DNA of 64,000 nucleotides from Poriferisodalis sp026713105. GTDB taxonomy: Bacteria > Actinomycetota > Acidimicrobiia > Acidimicrobiales > Poriferisodalaceae. Numbering within the stretch: position 1 is the first letter of the stretch; the number at the start of each line of letters is the position of its first letter. Under the pieces are notes generated by a model that was given only the letters and a program-made list of their open reading frames with translations, was not told the DNA's origin and ran no database searches. The position numbers were made by a program, and so were the translations under genes. The stretch is from NCBI GenBank assembly GCA_965115995.1, contig OZ220472.1, positions 2,728,001 through 2,792,000 on the forward strand, written 5' to 3'. Positions 53,327-61,419 of the stretch are shown here, in pieces.

Positions 53327-54262
53327 ATGTCCATTGCGATTGTCAACACGTTCGATTCGAGCCAGCGCAGCGACTCGGCCGAGATCCGGCTCTACTACGA
53401 GACGCACGGCGACCCGGCCGACCCGGCGCTGCTGCTGGTGAACGGGTACTCCTCGCAGATCCTCGGGTGGTATCCCGGCTTCCGGGAACAGCTCGCCGAG
53501 CGGGAGCGGTTCGTCGTGAGCTTCGACAATCGTGATGTGGGCCTGTCGACGCACCTGGACGGGATCGAGGTGGACCTCGCCGCAGTGAGCAAGGCCGCCG
53601 TCAAGGCTGCGGCCGCTGGCGAGCCCATGCCGCCGGTGCCGTACACGCTGTCCGACTTCGCCGATGATGCCGTGGGGCTGCTTGACCACCTGGGCGTCGG
53701 AGCGGCACACGTTGCCGGCATGTCGATGGGCGGGATGATCGTGCAGCAGATGGCCATCGACCATCCCGACCGGGTGCTGTCGATGACGTCGATCATGTCC
53801 ACGACCGGCGAGCCTGGCTACTTCGAGGCCACGCCCGAGGCCATGGCGGCACTGATGACACCGCCGCCGTCCGACCGCGAGGGGTACATCGCCGCCAGCG
53901 TGGCCTCCCGCAAGGTCAGCTCGAGCCGGCGCTACTTCGATCCCGATCGCGTAGCCGAGATGGTGGCCGCCGCCTACGACCGCATGTACTACCCCGAGGG
54001 CCTTCCCCGGCAGATGGCGGCCGTGCGCTGCTCGCCGCCGCGGGCCGACGCGCTTCGCCGGCTGGCGGTGCCGACGCTGGTGATCCATGGCCGGGACGAC
54101 ACGCTGATCCAGCCGAACGGCGGAGAGCGCACCGCCGAGCTGGTCCCCAGCGCCGACCTGCTGCTGGTGGGCGACATGGGCCATGATCTGCCCGAACCGC
54201 GGTGGCCGATGCTGATTGACGCGATCATCAGCCACACTGCTCACGCCGGCCCACATGAGTGA
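53327..54262 (+). CDS. alpha/beta hydrolase
   Basis: A 311-residue alpha/beta hydrolase fold protein. The nucleophile elbow is GMSMGGM with S133. The oxyanion region is VNGYSSQILGW, followed by FDNRDVGLS. The acid residue is in HGRDDTLIQP and the catalytic His in GDMGHDLPEP. It resembles carboxylesterase, lactonase or haloalkane-type hydrolases. The ATG is preceded by CAGGAG. It is followed 9 bases later by the flavin reductase gene, so the pair is probably one transcript. Confidence 0.85.
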   Translation: MSIAIVNTFDSSQRSDSAEIRLYYETHGDPADPALLLVNGYSSQILGWYPGFREQLAERERFVVSFDNRDVGLSTHLDGIEVDLAAVSKAAVKAAAAGEPMPPVPYTLSDFADDAVGLLDHLGVGAAHVAGMSMGGMIVQQMAIDHPDRVLSMTSIMSTTGEPGYFEATPEAMAALMTPPPSDREGYIAASVASRKVSSSRRYFDPDRVAEMVAAAYDRMYYPEGLPRQMAAVRCSPPRADALRRLAVPTLVIHGRDDTLIQPNGGERTAELVPSADLLLVGDMGHDLPEPRWPMLIDAIISHTAHAGPHE

Positions 54263-54271
54263 GACGACACC

Positions 54272-54862
54272 ATGAAGCTCTTGGCCTTTGCCGCCTCCAA
54301 CGCCAGCCAGTCGATCAACCGGCAGCTCGTCGACTACGCCGTCGGGCTCCTTGCCGACGGGCAGATCGAGGGCGTGCCGGCCGGCGCGCTGGAGATCAGC
54401 TCACTCGACCTGAACGACTTCGAGATGCCGATCTACAGCATCGATCGGCAGAACGCTGACGGCGTCCCGCGGCCGGCGCACGACTTCTACAACCTGCTCG
54501 GTGCGGCGGATGCGCTGCTGATCTCGTTCGCCGAGCACAACGGCTCGTACACAGTCGCGTACAAGAACGTCTTCGACTGGGCGTCACGGATCGACATGCG
54601 GGTGTACCACGACAAGCCGATCGTGATGCTGTCCACGTCGCCGGGCGGCGGCGGGGGCGGGTTCGTGCTGCGGACTGCGGGTCATCTGGCCGGGTACTTC
54701 GGCAACGAGGTGCTCGCCAGCCTCGCTGTTCCACGATTTGGCGAGAACTTCGACACCGAGGCGGGCAGGCTGACCGACCCCGACCTCGATCTGCAGCTGC
54801 GTGAGGCCCTCGCCACGCTGGCGGGAGTGTTGACCGGAGGCGCCGACAACCCTGGTTCGTGA
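54272..54862 (+). CDS. NADPH-dependent FMN reductase family flavoprotein
   Basis: A 196-residue flavodoxin-like protein. The phosphate-binding loop is ASNASQSINRQL at 8-19. The ring-contacting loop is FAEHNGSYTVAYKNVFDW, an equivalent of the PEYNGS...LKNAIDW signature. The family reduces FMN, quinones or chromate with NADPH and often supplies reduced flavin to a monooxygenase. It is 9 bases downstream of the hydrolase gene. An aromatic-hydroxylase-like monooxygenase is encoded about 1 kb away, but that type reduces its own flavin. Confidence 0.85.
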   Translation: MKLLAFAASNASQSINRQLVDYAVGLLADGQIEGVPAGALEISSLDLNDFEMPIYSIDRQNADGVPRPAHDFYNLLGAADALLISFAEHNGSYTVAYKNVFDWASRIDMRVYHDKPIVMLSTSPGGGGGGFVLRTAGHLAGYFGNEVLASLAVPRFGENFDTEAGRLTDPDLDLQLREALATLAGVLTGGADNPGS

Positions 54863-54923
54863 GGCGCCGTGGCCTGGTGTGCCGAATGAGTCCTGCGGGC
54901 AAACCGGATAGCTGAACAGCCGG

Positions 54924-55670
54924 TCATCTGCCTGGGCGCACCGACCCCTCAGGCGAGGCCGGGACGAACTTCCCGTCGACCAGCACGGGCACTGTCTGAC
55001 TGGTGTTGGTGTCCGCTGCCCAGTTGACATCGACGTCGTAGCCCCGCCCGATGAGCTCGCGTCCCGAGACGCACTCCGACATGCGCCGTTCCAAATCGTC
55101 TTCGGCGTCCGCGAACGCAGCCGCCGCCGTCGCAGCTTCCGGCGAGAGCTGAGCGTCCCCGATGGCGGCGATGATCGCGCCGGCGCCGACGAAGTCCTCG
55201 AACGCCGGACGCAGGCTGTCGTCGTGGGGCCACCGCTCCCCCGCCGCGAGGACACCGACTCGGGCTGCGACGCTCGCCACGTGAGTGCCGACAGCAGCGG
55301 CATTGCGGAAGCATCCCGCCACGACGGCCCGCCCGGTCCACGTGAGTTGCGCGGTCAGCGCAGAGCCGTTCGGCGACGGCAGCACGACGGTCGAATTGGC
55401 CGGCAGCAATGTGAGTGACGCCGGCGACAGCGAGTAGGGCCGGACTGACGATGTCTTGTCGCGCGGCACCGCCACCTGGGCGCCCAGCTGCGCACCCAGT
55501 CGCTCCGCTTCGACGGGCTCGGCCGCGCACGGCACGACCGTCACGCCACGCGACACCGCCACGTCCACTGCGGTGCTGAAGCTCAGCACGTCGACCACTA
55601 CGACGACATCGGCCCAGTCGCTGAACACCTCTACCGCTCGAGGTCCCCACTCCAGATGGACGTCGACCAT
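54924..55670 (-). CDS. 2-phosphosulfolactate phosphatase (ComB) family protein
   Basis: A 248-residue ComB-family protein. The signatures are VVVVDVLSFSTAVDVAVSRG near the N-terminus, VLPSPNGSALTAQL, and LAAGERWPHDDSLRPAFEDFVGAGAI. In methanogens ComB removes phosphate from phosphosulfolactate during coenzyme M synthesis; many bacteria carry homologues without the rest of that pathway. The ATG at 55670 begins at MVDVHLEWG; the longer open frame upstream is not coding in character. No comA or comC homologue is beside it. It is divergent from the FAD monooxygenase gene across 256 bases where I see no other gene. Confidence 0.82.
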   Translation of the reverse strand: MVDVHLEWGPRAVEVFSDWADVVVVVDVLSFSTAVDVAVSRGVTVVPCAAEPVEAERLGAQLGAQVAVPRDKTSSVRPYSLSPASLTLLPANSTVVLPSPNGSALTAQLTWTGRAVVAGCFRNAAAVGTHVASVAARVGVLAAGERWPHDDSLRPAFEDFVGAGAIIAAIGDAQLSPEAATAAAAFADAEDDLERRMSECVSGRELIGRGYDVDVNWAADTNTSQTVPVLVDGKFVPASPEGSVRPGR

Positions 55671-55926
55671 GTGCCTCACCGTCGCTTCGTCGCCATTGGG
55701 CTGAGCTGGATCGGAGCCACAGCCAGGCTGCGCACGATACGGCCCGCCAAGCCGGGCAACGGGCAGCCAGCACTCGGCAGCCAGCGGCCCGCCGCGCTCT
55801 CGATAGGGCCGCTGGGCTTGGCAGTCGGCACTCGGCATGGGGATGTACGCGACGGGCGACCAATCAGCTCGGCCCGGCCTGTCGCGTCGTCGGTACGGTG
55901 CACTATGCGCGAGCCGCCGAGCGCTC

Positions 55927-57606
55927 ATGACTGACGCCGCTGTTCTCATCGCGGGTGCGGGGCCGGCGGGACTGTCGATGGCGATCCTGCTCGGACGCAT
56001 GGGGCTGGAGACCATCGTCGTGGAGCGTCGCAGCGGCGTGAACCCCCATCCTCGGGCCCGGTCGATCAACGTGCGCACCGCCGAGCTGATGCGCCAGTGG
56101 GGGGTGCTCGACGAGATGGTGGAGGTGAGCCTGCCGCTGCCGTGGACCGAGCAATTCGTGTACTGCGAGACCTTGGCGGGCGATGAGATCGGCCGTGTGA
56201 CGACCAATGTCCAGCCGGTCGTGGACGGTGTGGAGCTCTCGCCGGCGCCGTGGCTGCTGACATCGCAGGATCGGATCGAGGAGATCCTGCTCCGCCACCT
56301 CGGCGGCATGAGCGAAGTGCAGATCTATTGGGACACTGAATTCGTCGAGGTCGCTCAAGACGGCGAGCAGGCGAAGGTCGAGGTGCGCGGCCCATCGGGT
56401 ACCCGGCACCTCACGGCTCGCTGGCTGGTGGGTGCCGACGGGGCTGCGTCGAGAGTGCGACGCAGCCTCGACATCGAGATGGCCGGCATCGCCAGCTTTG
56501 GGACGATGATCAACTGCCAGTTCTACGCCGACCTCGGACCGTGGACCGATCATCGTCCCGCTGCCTTGTACTGGACGACCAGTCCGGCACGCAACGTGTT
56601 CCAGAAGATCGATGTCAACGACCGGTGGCTGTGCCAGCTCAACTACGACCCGTCGATGCACCGGCCGGAAGACTTCGACGTCGACAGGGCAACGGAGTGG
56701 ATCCGCCGGTCGATCGGGCCGGAGCTTCCCGAGGACTTTGATCTGCGGGTCACCGATGTCATCCCGTGGGTGATGTCCTCGACGGTGGCTGAGAGGTTCT
56801 CCGACGGGCAGGTGTTCCTGGTCGGCGATGCGGCTCACCAGCTCCCGCCGACGGGCGGATTCGGCATGAACACGGCGATCCAGGACGCCCACAACCTGGC
56901 TTGGAAGCTCGCCGCGGTGGCAGGGGGTCATGCAGGCGCGGCGCTGCTCGATACCTATGGAATCGAGCGGGCGCCCGTCGCGCAGTACAACGCAGATCGG
57001 TCCCGTGAGAACTCCCGCAGCGTCGGGCGGATCCGGCGGCTGGTCGAATCCGGCACGGCGACTGTCGAGCAGAAGCGCGAGGCCCTCGGTGCCTCGACGC
57101 AGTATGGGAGCTGGCTCGGCATGGATTTGGGGCTGCGATACGACGAGGGGTGCCTCATTCCTGATGGGACTGAGCCTCCGCAGGTGGATGACCCTGTGTC
57201 GGTCTATTCGCCGACGGCACGGCCGGGACATCGTGCTCCCCATGTCTGGATCGACGGGGCGACGTCGACGCTGGATCTCTACGACACGCAGTTCGTTCTG
57301 CTGTGCGGGTCTGACGTCGAAGCCGAGTCCGACACTGAGAACGAGCCCGGAGCCGTTGAGACCGGCACCGTGGCTGACGGCGGGTTCGTTGCCGAAGACG
57401 CCGGCCGCAGCGGACACCCGGCACTGCGAGTGCTGCGGCTCGGTGTTGATCTCGACGATCCGGTCGGACGGATAGCCGATGTCTATGGCATCGGCCGCTC
57501 TGGAGCCGTGCTGGTGCGGCCGGACGGACATGTCGCCTGGCGGGATCCCCACGCGACGGGCGCTGCAGCGATGTCAGCGCTCGACGCGCTGCTCAAGCAG
57601 GCTTAG
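55927..57606 (+). CDS. FAD-dependent aromatic-hydroxylase-like monooxygenase
   Basis: A 559-residue group A flavin monooxygenase (PheA/TfdB/MhpA type). It has the FAD motif AGAGPAGLSMAILLGRMG near the N-terminus, the DG motif LVGADGAASRVRR and the GD motif VFLVGDAAHQLPPTGGFGMNTAIQDAHNLAWKL. A C-terminal thioredoxin-like domain ends in VLVRPDGHVAWRD. By family it hydroxylates a phenolic or similar ring using NAD(P)H. The ATG at 55927 starts the Rossmann strand. It lies alone; no ring-cleavage gene follows in the window. Confidence 0.88.
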   Translation: MTDAAVLIAGAGPAGLSMAILLGRMGLETIVVERRSGVNPHPRARSINVRTAELMRQWGVLDEMVEVSLPLPWTEQFVYCETLAGDEIGRVTTNVQPVVDGVELSPAPWLLTSQDRIEEILLRHLGGMSEVQIYWDTEFVEVAQDGEQAKVEVRGPSGTRHLTARWLVGADGAASRVRRSLDIEMAGIASFGTMINCQFYADLGPWTDHRPAALYWTTSPARNVFQKIDVNDRWLCQLNYDPSMHRPEDFDVDRATEWIRRSIGPELPEDFDLRVTDVIPWVMSSTVAERFSDGQVFLVGDAAHQLPPTGGFGMNTAIQDAHNLAWKLAAVAGGHAGAALLDTYGIERAPVAQYNADRSRENSRSVGRIRRLVESGTATVEQKREALGASTQYGSWLGMDLGLRYDEGCLIPDGTEPPQVDDPVSVYSPTARPGHRAPHVWIDGATSTLDLYDTQFVLLCGSDVEAESDTENEPGAVETGTVADGGFVAEDAGRSGHPALRVLRLGVDLDDPVGRIADVYGIGRSGAVLVRPDGHVAWRDPHATGAAAMSALDALLKQA

Positions 57607-57776
57607 CCAAGCGCGGACAGGGGCCGCACTATCGCGGCGCGGCATCGAGCCTCGGTCTCAGCCCCCTTACGGCCGCCGTCGGCCCGGTTTCGCTGGCTTG
57701 TAACCGCCGCGCATCGCGGAGGCGACAGTCGAACCTGCGTCCGGAGCCATCGATCTGGGGCAGCCCAGGTCGCGGG

Positions 57777-58004
57777 CTAGGGCTCCCACAGGAGCGTGTC
57801 TGCCATGAACTGGCTCCAGGCGAACCAGAACGACTGGTGGCCTTCGATGGGATTGCCGTCCGCGTCGACGGCACGCACCCCGCCGCCGTCGAGCTGCAGC
57901 GTGACGCCGGCGAGCTCGACGGTCCCGCCTGCCTCGAGTTCGGCCCTGGCTGCTTCGACCCCGAAGGCGACCGGGGTGCCGTCGTCGAGCACGACGCCGA
58001 AGAC
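57777..58004 (-). pseudogene. severed C-terminus of the DUF3179 gene after an in-frame amber codon
   Basis: This stretch is in the same frame as the DUF3179 gene just upstream and continues its conserved C-terminal region (VFGVVLDDGTPVAFG, then HQSFWFAWSQFMADTLLW, typical of the family) to a TAG at 57777-57779. It is cut off only by the TAG at 58005-58007, where a leucine codon is expected. There is no convincing start of its own. It is either the lost end of a pseudogene, a read-through segment, or the result of a sequence error. Confidence 0.75.
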
Positions 58005-59333
58005 CTAGTCTTGGACGCTGAGTCGCTCGTCGACATCGCCGACCGGGAAAATCGGCCCGTTGTCGTCCCGCCCGCCCAGCGGGTTGAACGGGTAGCTGCG
58101 CCCGATCCCGCCGTCGGAGGCGATGATCGTCGTGTCGGGATGGGCGGCCTTCCACTCGCCCCACGTGGTGGTGACCACGGTGGTCTGGGGCAGCACGACG
58201 CCTCGCTCGCGCAGCGGGCCTGAGATGGCCCTGCCCGTGAAGGTGTTGAACACCGACTTGGTGACGAGGTCGTACATGACCTTGTTCGACCGTGAGAGCA
58301 AGCCCGAAGTCCGCAGCACCGGGGTGGCCACGCCGTCGGGCACTTCGGCGGTCAGGTACGCCTGCGCGGAGCCGCACAGCGTGCAGTACGGCATGCCGAT
58401 GCGTTGGCCCCCGAGGGTGTCGTTGATCATCTCGTGGATTTCCATGATGTGGCGGGGGTATGCCCGGGCCTCGCCGCCGAGCACGACGGCGAACACGATG
58501 CCGTCGTCTGGGTACCACGAGCCGTCTTCGGCATCGGTGACGCCGGGGTTGTCGAGGGCGGGGATGCAGCCCCGGGGGCACGGGCGGGGGTCGCCGAGCT
58601 CTCGGTTGTCGATCAGCACCCCGCCCCAGCTCACGATGCGCCAGTCGATGTCGGAGTCGGTGTCGTCGAAGAACGGCTGCCAGCCGGGCTCGATGAGCGT
58701 GAACAGCCGCTGCTTGTACTCGGGGTAGCCGTCGAAGACTGGGAGATCCCAGGCGAGCAGGTGATCGGTCACCGATTGCCATGGGCTGCGGCGGGCCACG
58801 GGGTCGTCGAACAGCCTGACGCCGGTCAGCGACTGGAAGGCCGAGACGGCCCCTTCGGTGAGTTCGCCAGGAGGGACGAACCTGAGCAAGTCGGCGACGA
58901 TCCACGCCAATCGCGGGTCGCCCGTTCGGCCGAGTTGGGCGACGGCGTCGCCGTCGATGCCGCCGCGCTGCAAACCGGACCAGATCATGTTGAGGTCGTT
59001 GAGCACGGTGCGTTGCAGCGGACCGGTCGGCACCTCAGGTGCGGTAGGGAACGTGTAGCCGAGGAAGTTGCGCAACTTCCCGGTGTCGCGTGGATCCAGG
59101 ACGACGGCGTCGGTGTCGGGGGCTGTTGTCGTGCCGGGAGCGTCGGGTTGTGCCGTCGCCGCGGGGGAATCATCGGGAGCATCCTCTGCCCGGTCCGTCG
59201 TCTGACCGCCCGCCGACTCAGCCGTTCCCGACTCTGAAGCAGGGGCCGACGTCGGCGCAGTCGTCTCGGTGGCGGCGCAGGCGGCTGCCAGCAGCGCTGT
59301 TCCGATCAGCAGGGCGCAGACGCGGGACCGCAC
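58005..59333 (-). CDS. DUF3179 family lipoprotein, truncated by an in-frame TAG
   Basis: A 442-residue exported protein. Residues 1-18 form a signal peptide with lipobox LLAAAC (C19), followed by an Asp/Thr/Ala-rich linker to about residue 80, then a DUF3179 domain. Landmarks of the domain are DGIVFAVVLGGEARAYP, MPYCTLCGSAQAY (CxxC), LRTSGLLSRSNKVMYDLVTKS and ATGT-like SGPLRERGVVLP. The family's function is unknown. The frame stops at TAG (58005-58007) although homologous sequence continues in frame for another 75 codons; the intact protein would have about 518 residues. Confidence 0.82.
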   Translation of the reverse strand: MRSRVCALLIGTALLAAACAATETTAPTSAPASESGTAESAGGQTTDRAEDAPDDSPAATAQPDAPGTTTAPDTDAVVLDPRDTGKLRNFLGYTFPTAPEVPTGPLQRTVLNDLNMIWSGLQRGGIDGDAVAQLGRTGDPRLAWIVADLLRFVPPGELTEGAVSAFQSLTGVRLFDDPVARRSPWQSVTDHLLAWDLPVFDGYPEYKQRLFTLIEPGWQPFFDDTDSDIDWRIVSWGGVLIDNRELGDPRPCPRGCIPALDNPGVTDAEDGSWYPDDGIVFAVVLGGEARAYPRHIMEIHEMINDTLGGQRIGMPYCTLCGSAQAYLTAEVPDGVATPVLRTSGLLSRSNKVMYDLVTKSVFNTFTGRAISGPLRERGVVLPQTTVVTTTWGEWKAAHPDTTIIASDGGIGRSYPFNPLGGRDDNGPIFPVGDVDERLSVQD

Positions 59334-59442
59334 GAGGCCACCCTATGACGCCGCGTGCCGTACGTTGCCTCACCCGCTGACGCGATTTGCCACGCGCCTT
59401 CCACGTGGCGCAGGGCGTCGGGTTACGCCGGTCTCGCGCCGG

Positions 59443-59811
59443 TTACCAGAGTCCGGTGACGTTCAGTAGCCACGCGATGAACGCAGCCACGGCCGACAGA
59501 TACAGAATGACCGTGATGAGGCCGGAGCGGCTGCGGTGCGTCGGCGGCTGTCCACCGTAATCAACCACGGGTCGCGAGGAGCCCGGGTCGCCGTGCAACT
59601 TGATCTGCTGTCCCCTGGAGATCTCGGTCGCGAGAAACTTGTCTGCCTTCGTGGTGCCCGTTCCGAAGCGCGTGACGTGCATTGATTCCTGTGCCATGCC
59701 GGTGTGGGGCTGCGGCAGTCGCGACACCTTTCGCGGCATGCGGAGCAATAGGTAGAAGAAGTTGGCGAAGTTGACGAGGGCCTTGCGGAGGGCCTTCCAG
59801 AAGTTCTTCAT
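59443..59811 (-). CDS. small C-terminally anchored membrane protein of unknown function
   Basis: A 122-residue protein I do not recognise. It opens with a basic amphipathic helix (MKNFWKALRKALVNFANFF), has a polar middle with KFLATEISRGQQIKLHGDPGS, and ends in a single membrane helix (about 97-120, ending NVTGLW), suggesting a tail-anchored protein. The ATG at 59811 is chosen because it gives the amphipathic start; a longer frame reaches 59910. Neighbours (the DUF3179 lipoprotein downstream, a VOC gene divergent) give no functional hint. Confidence 0.6.
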   Translation of the reverse strand: MKNFWKALRKALVNFANFFYLLLRMPRKVSRLPQPHTGMAQESMHVTRFGTGTTKADKFLATEISRGQQIKLHGDPGSSRPVVDYGGQPPTHRSRSGLITVILYLSAVAAFIAWLLNVTGLW

Positions 59812-59975
59812 GGCGCAGGCGCTTTCGTGGACGGCGTAGACGCAGTCCCTTGCGACGATCCTACGTTGCTCCATCGAACCGGCTGGCTCGCCCTCGCTAC
59901 GCTCGCCCATGGGCGATATCCGGTGCCGTCGACAGCATCGGCACTGACGGCCGGGACGTCCCGGGAGGTTGCCCG

Positions 59976-60419
59976 ATGTTCCGATTGACGTCGCTGGATC
60001 ACATCGTGCTGCGGGTCTCCGACGTCGAGCGGAGCATGGACTTCTATGCGTCGGTGCTGGGTTGTGGCGTCGAGCACGTCAACGCCGAGATCGGCCTGTA
60101 CCAGATGCGAGCGGGCGATTCCATCATCGACCTCGTCGACGTCGCGGGTGTGCTCGGCCAAGAGGGCGGCCCGCCGCCGGGTCCGACGGCACACAACGTC
60201 GATCACTTCTGCGTCCGGATCGAGCCCTTCGACGAGGACGAGCTGCGCCGGTATCTCGCCGGCCACGGCGTCGAGGCCGGCCGCCTGTACAACAACTGGG
60301 GCGCCGACGGGCGCGGGCCGTCGTTGTACATCAAGGACCCCGACGGCAACACGGTCGAGCTCAAGGGCCCCCCGACCCACCCCTACGACCCCGACATCGG
60401 CTACATCAACGCGCCATAG
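59976..60419 (+). CDS. VOC family protein
   Basis: A 147-residue VOC domain. It opens LTSLDHIVLRVSDVERSMDFYASVLG and closes PSLYIKDPDGNTVELKGPP. The likely metal ligands are the first His (LDHIVL), the His in AHNVDHFCVRIEP and the late Glu (VELKG). It resembles glyoxalase or dioxygenase-type VOC proteins of unknown substrate. GGGAGG lies 9 bases before the ATG at 59976, which fixes the start. It is convergent with the flavoprotein gene at 60528. Confidence 0.85.
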   Translation: MFRLTSLDHIVLRVSDVERSMDFYASVLGCGVEHVNAEIGLYQMRAGDSIIDLVDVAGVLGQEGGPPPGPTAHNVDHFCVRIEPFDEDELRRYLAGHGVEAGRLYNNWGADGRGPSLYIKDPDGNTVELKGPPTHPYDPDIGYINAP

Positions 60420-60527
60420 ACCGTCCGCCGACAGCATCCGAATGAAGCGCGCTGCGCACTGTCTGAACGACGTGGCCGCGCGGTGTGCGGCTGGCTCTGA
60501 GCTTCCGCGATCAACCCGCCTCGGAGC

Positions 60528-61175
60528 TCAACCCGCGTCGGACCACAGCGTGGCTTCGTAGCCCGCTTCGAGGTTCTGGTCGATTTCCTCGGGCTCGGCC
60601 CGTAGCTCGTGCTGGGAGGCGAGGATCTCCCCCGCGGTGGGCACCTCGGTCTCGGGCCACGTCGAGGTGTCCCAGATGTTGGCGCGTATCAATGCCTTCC
60701 CGCAGTGGAGAAAGCACTCGTCGACATCGATGACCACCGCCGTCTTGGGCACCCGATCCCCCACAGCCGCTGCAGCGCAGATGTCGGGATCGGTCGTGAG
60801 CGAGGCAGTGCCGTTCACCCGCACGGTGTGGTCGCTGCCGGGCACGAAGAAGATCAAGCCGACCTGGGGATTGTCCAGGAAATTCGTGTACGAATCGAGA
60901 CGGTTGTTGCCGGCGAGGTCGCCGAAGGCCAGCCGTGCACCGCCATCGAGCACTCGGGCGAATCCGGCAGGCCCACCGCGAGGCGAGGCGTCAGTCCCGC
61001 CCGGGCCATGGGTTGCCAGCACGCACAGCGGCGAGAGCGCCAAGAACCGGGCCGACTCAGCATCGATCGCCGGCACGTTCTTGTTGGCAACCAGCTTGGA
61101 CGGCTGGCGATAGATCTCCCGCAGTGCAGTCGTGTCACTGATCTGACTGACTTGCTCGCTGACTTGTCGGTCCAT
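60528..61175 (-). CDS. PPOX-type FMN-binding flavoprotein (MSMEG_1061-like)
   Basis: A 215-residue split-barrel flavoprotein of the pyridoxamine-phosphate-oxidase superfamily. The family pattern LVANKNVPAIDAESARFLALSPLCVLATHGPGG, then GDLAGNNRLDSYTNFLDNPQVGLIFFVPG and VNGTASLTTDP, matches the MSMEG_1061 group found in actinobacteria. Members bind FMN or F420; the substrate is unknown. The ATG at 61175 is chosen because AGAGAGGG precedes it by a few bases. Confidence 0.85.
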   Translation of the reverse strand: MDRQVSEQVSQISDTTALREIYRQPSKLVANKNVPAIDAESARFLALSPLCVLATHGPGGTDASPRGGPAGFARVLDGGARLAFGDLAGNNRLDSYTNFLDNPQVGLIFFVPGSDHTVRVNGTASLTTDPDICAAAAVGDRVPKTAVVIDVDECFLHCGKALIRANIWDTSTWPETEVPTAGEILASQHELRAEPEEIDQNLEAGYEATLWSDAG

Positions 61176-61290
61176 GGATCCCTCTCTTGAACTCCGTCGC
61201 TTGAGTCTCGTCGTTTCGCTTCCGTCGCGTCGGTTCTCGACCACACCTGCCTGCCGAAGTCCCCAGGCGTCGGCGCTTCGATGCCCAGTG

Positions 61291-61327
61291 GCACATCATC
61301 TGCCTTCGTCGCGGACTTGCTTTCCAC
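61291..61327 (+). repeat. 37-bp direct repeat, copy 1
   Basis: A perfect 37-base sequence (begins GCACATCATCTGCCTTCG, ends TTGCTTTCCAC) repeated at 61364-61400, 73 bases apart, in the intergenic region upstream of the PPOX gene and downstream of the HNH gene. Confidence 0.85.
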
Positions 61328-61363
61328 CGGCCCGCTACCAGACTGGCGGCCGCCCGCAGCGAC

Positions 61364-61400
61364 GCACATCATCTGCCTTCGTCGCGGACTTGCTTTCCAC
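61364..61400 (+). repeat. 37-bp direct repeat, copy 2
   Basis: Identical to the copy at 61291-61327. The two copies with a 36-base spacer look like a recent local duplication or paired binding sites. It lies 20 bases from the stop of the HNH gene. Confidence 0.85.
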
Positions 61401-61419
61401 TGCCGCACGACGATTCTGA

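Noticed and set aside
60637..61190. Long plus-strand frames opposite the PPOX flavoprotein
   Set aside because: The minus-strand frame has clear PPOX family motifs and a good ribosome-binding site; the plus-strand frames are Arg/Ser-rich without any domain.
61291..61400. Two 37-bp repeats as a minimal CRISPR array
   Set aside because: Only two copies, no cas gene in the window and a 36-base spacer alone is insufficient; a local duplication is simpler.
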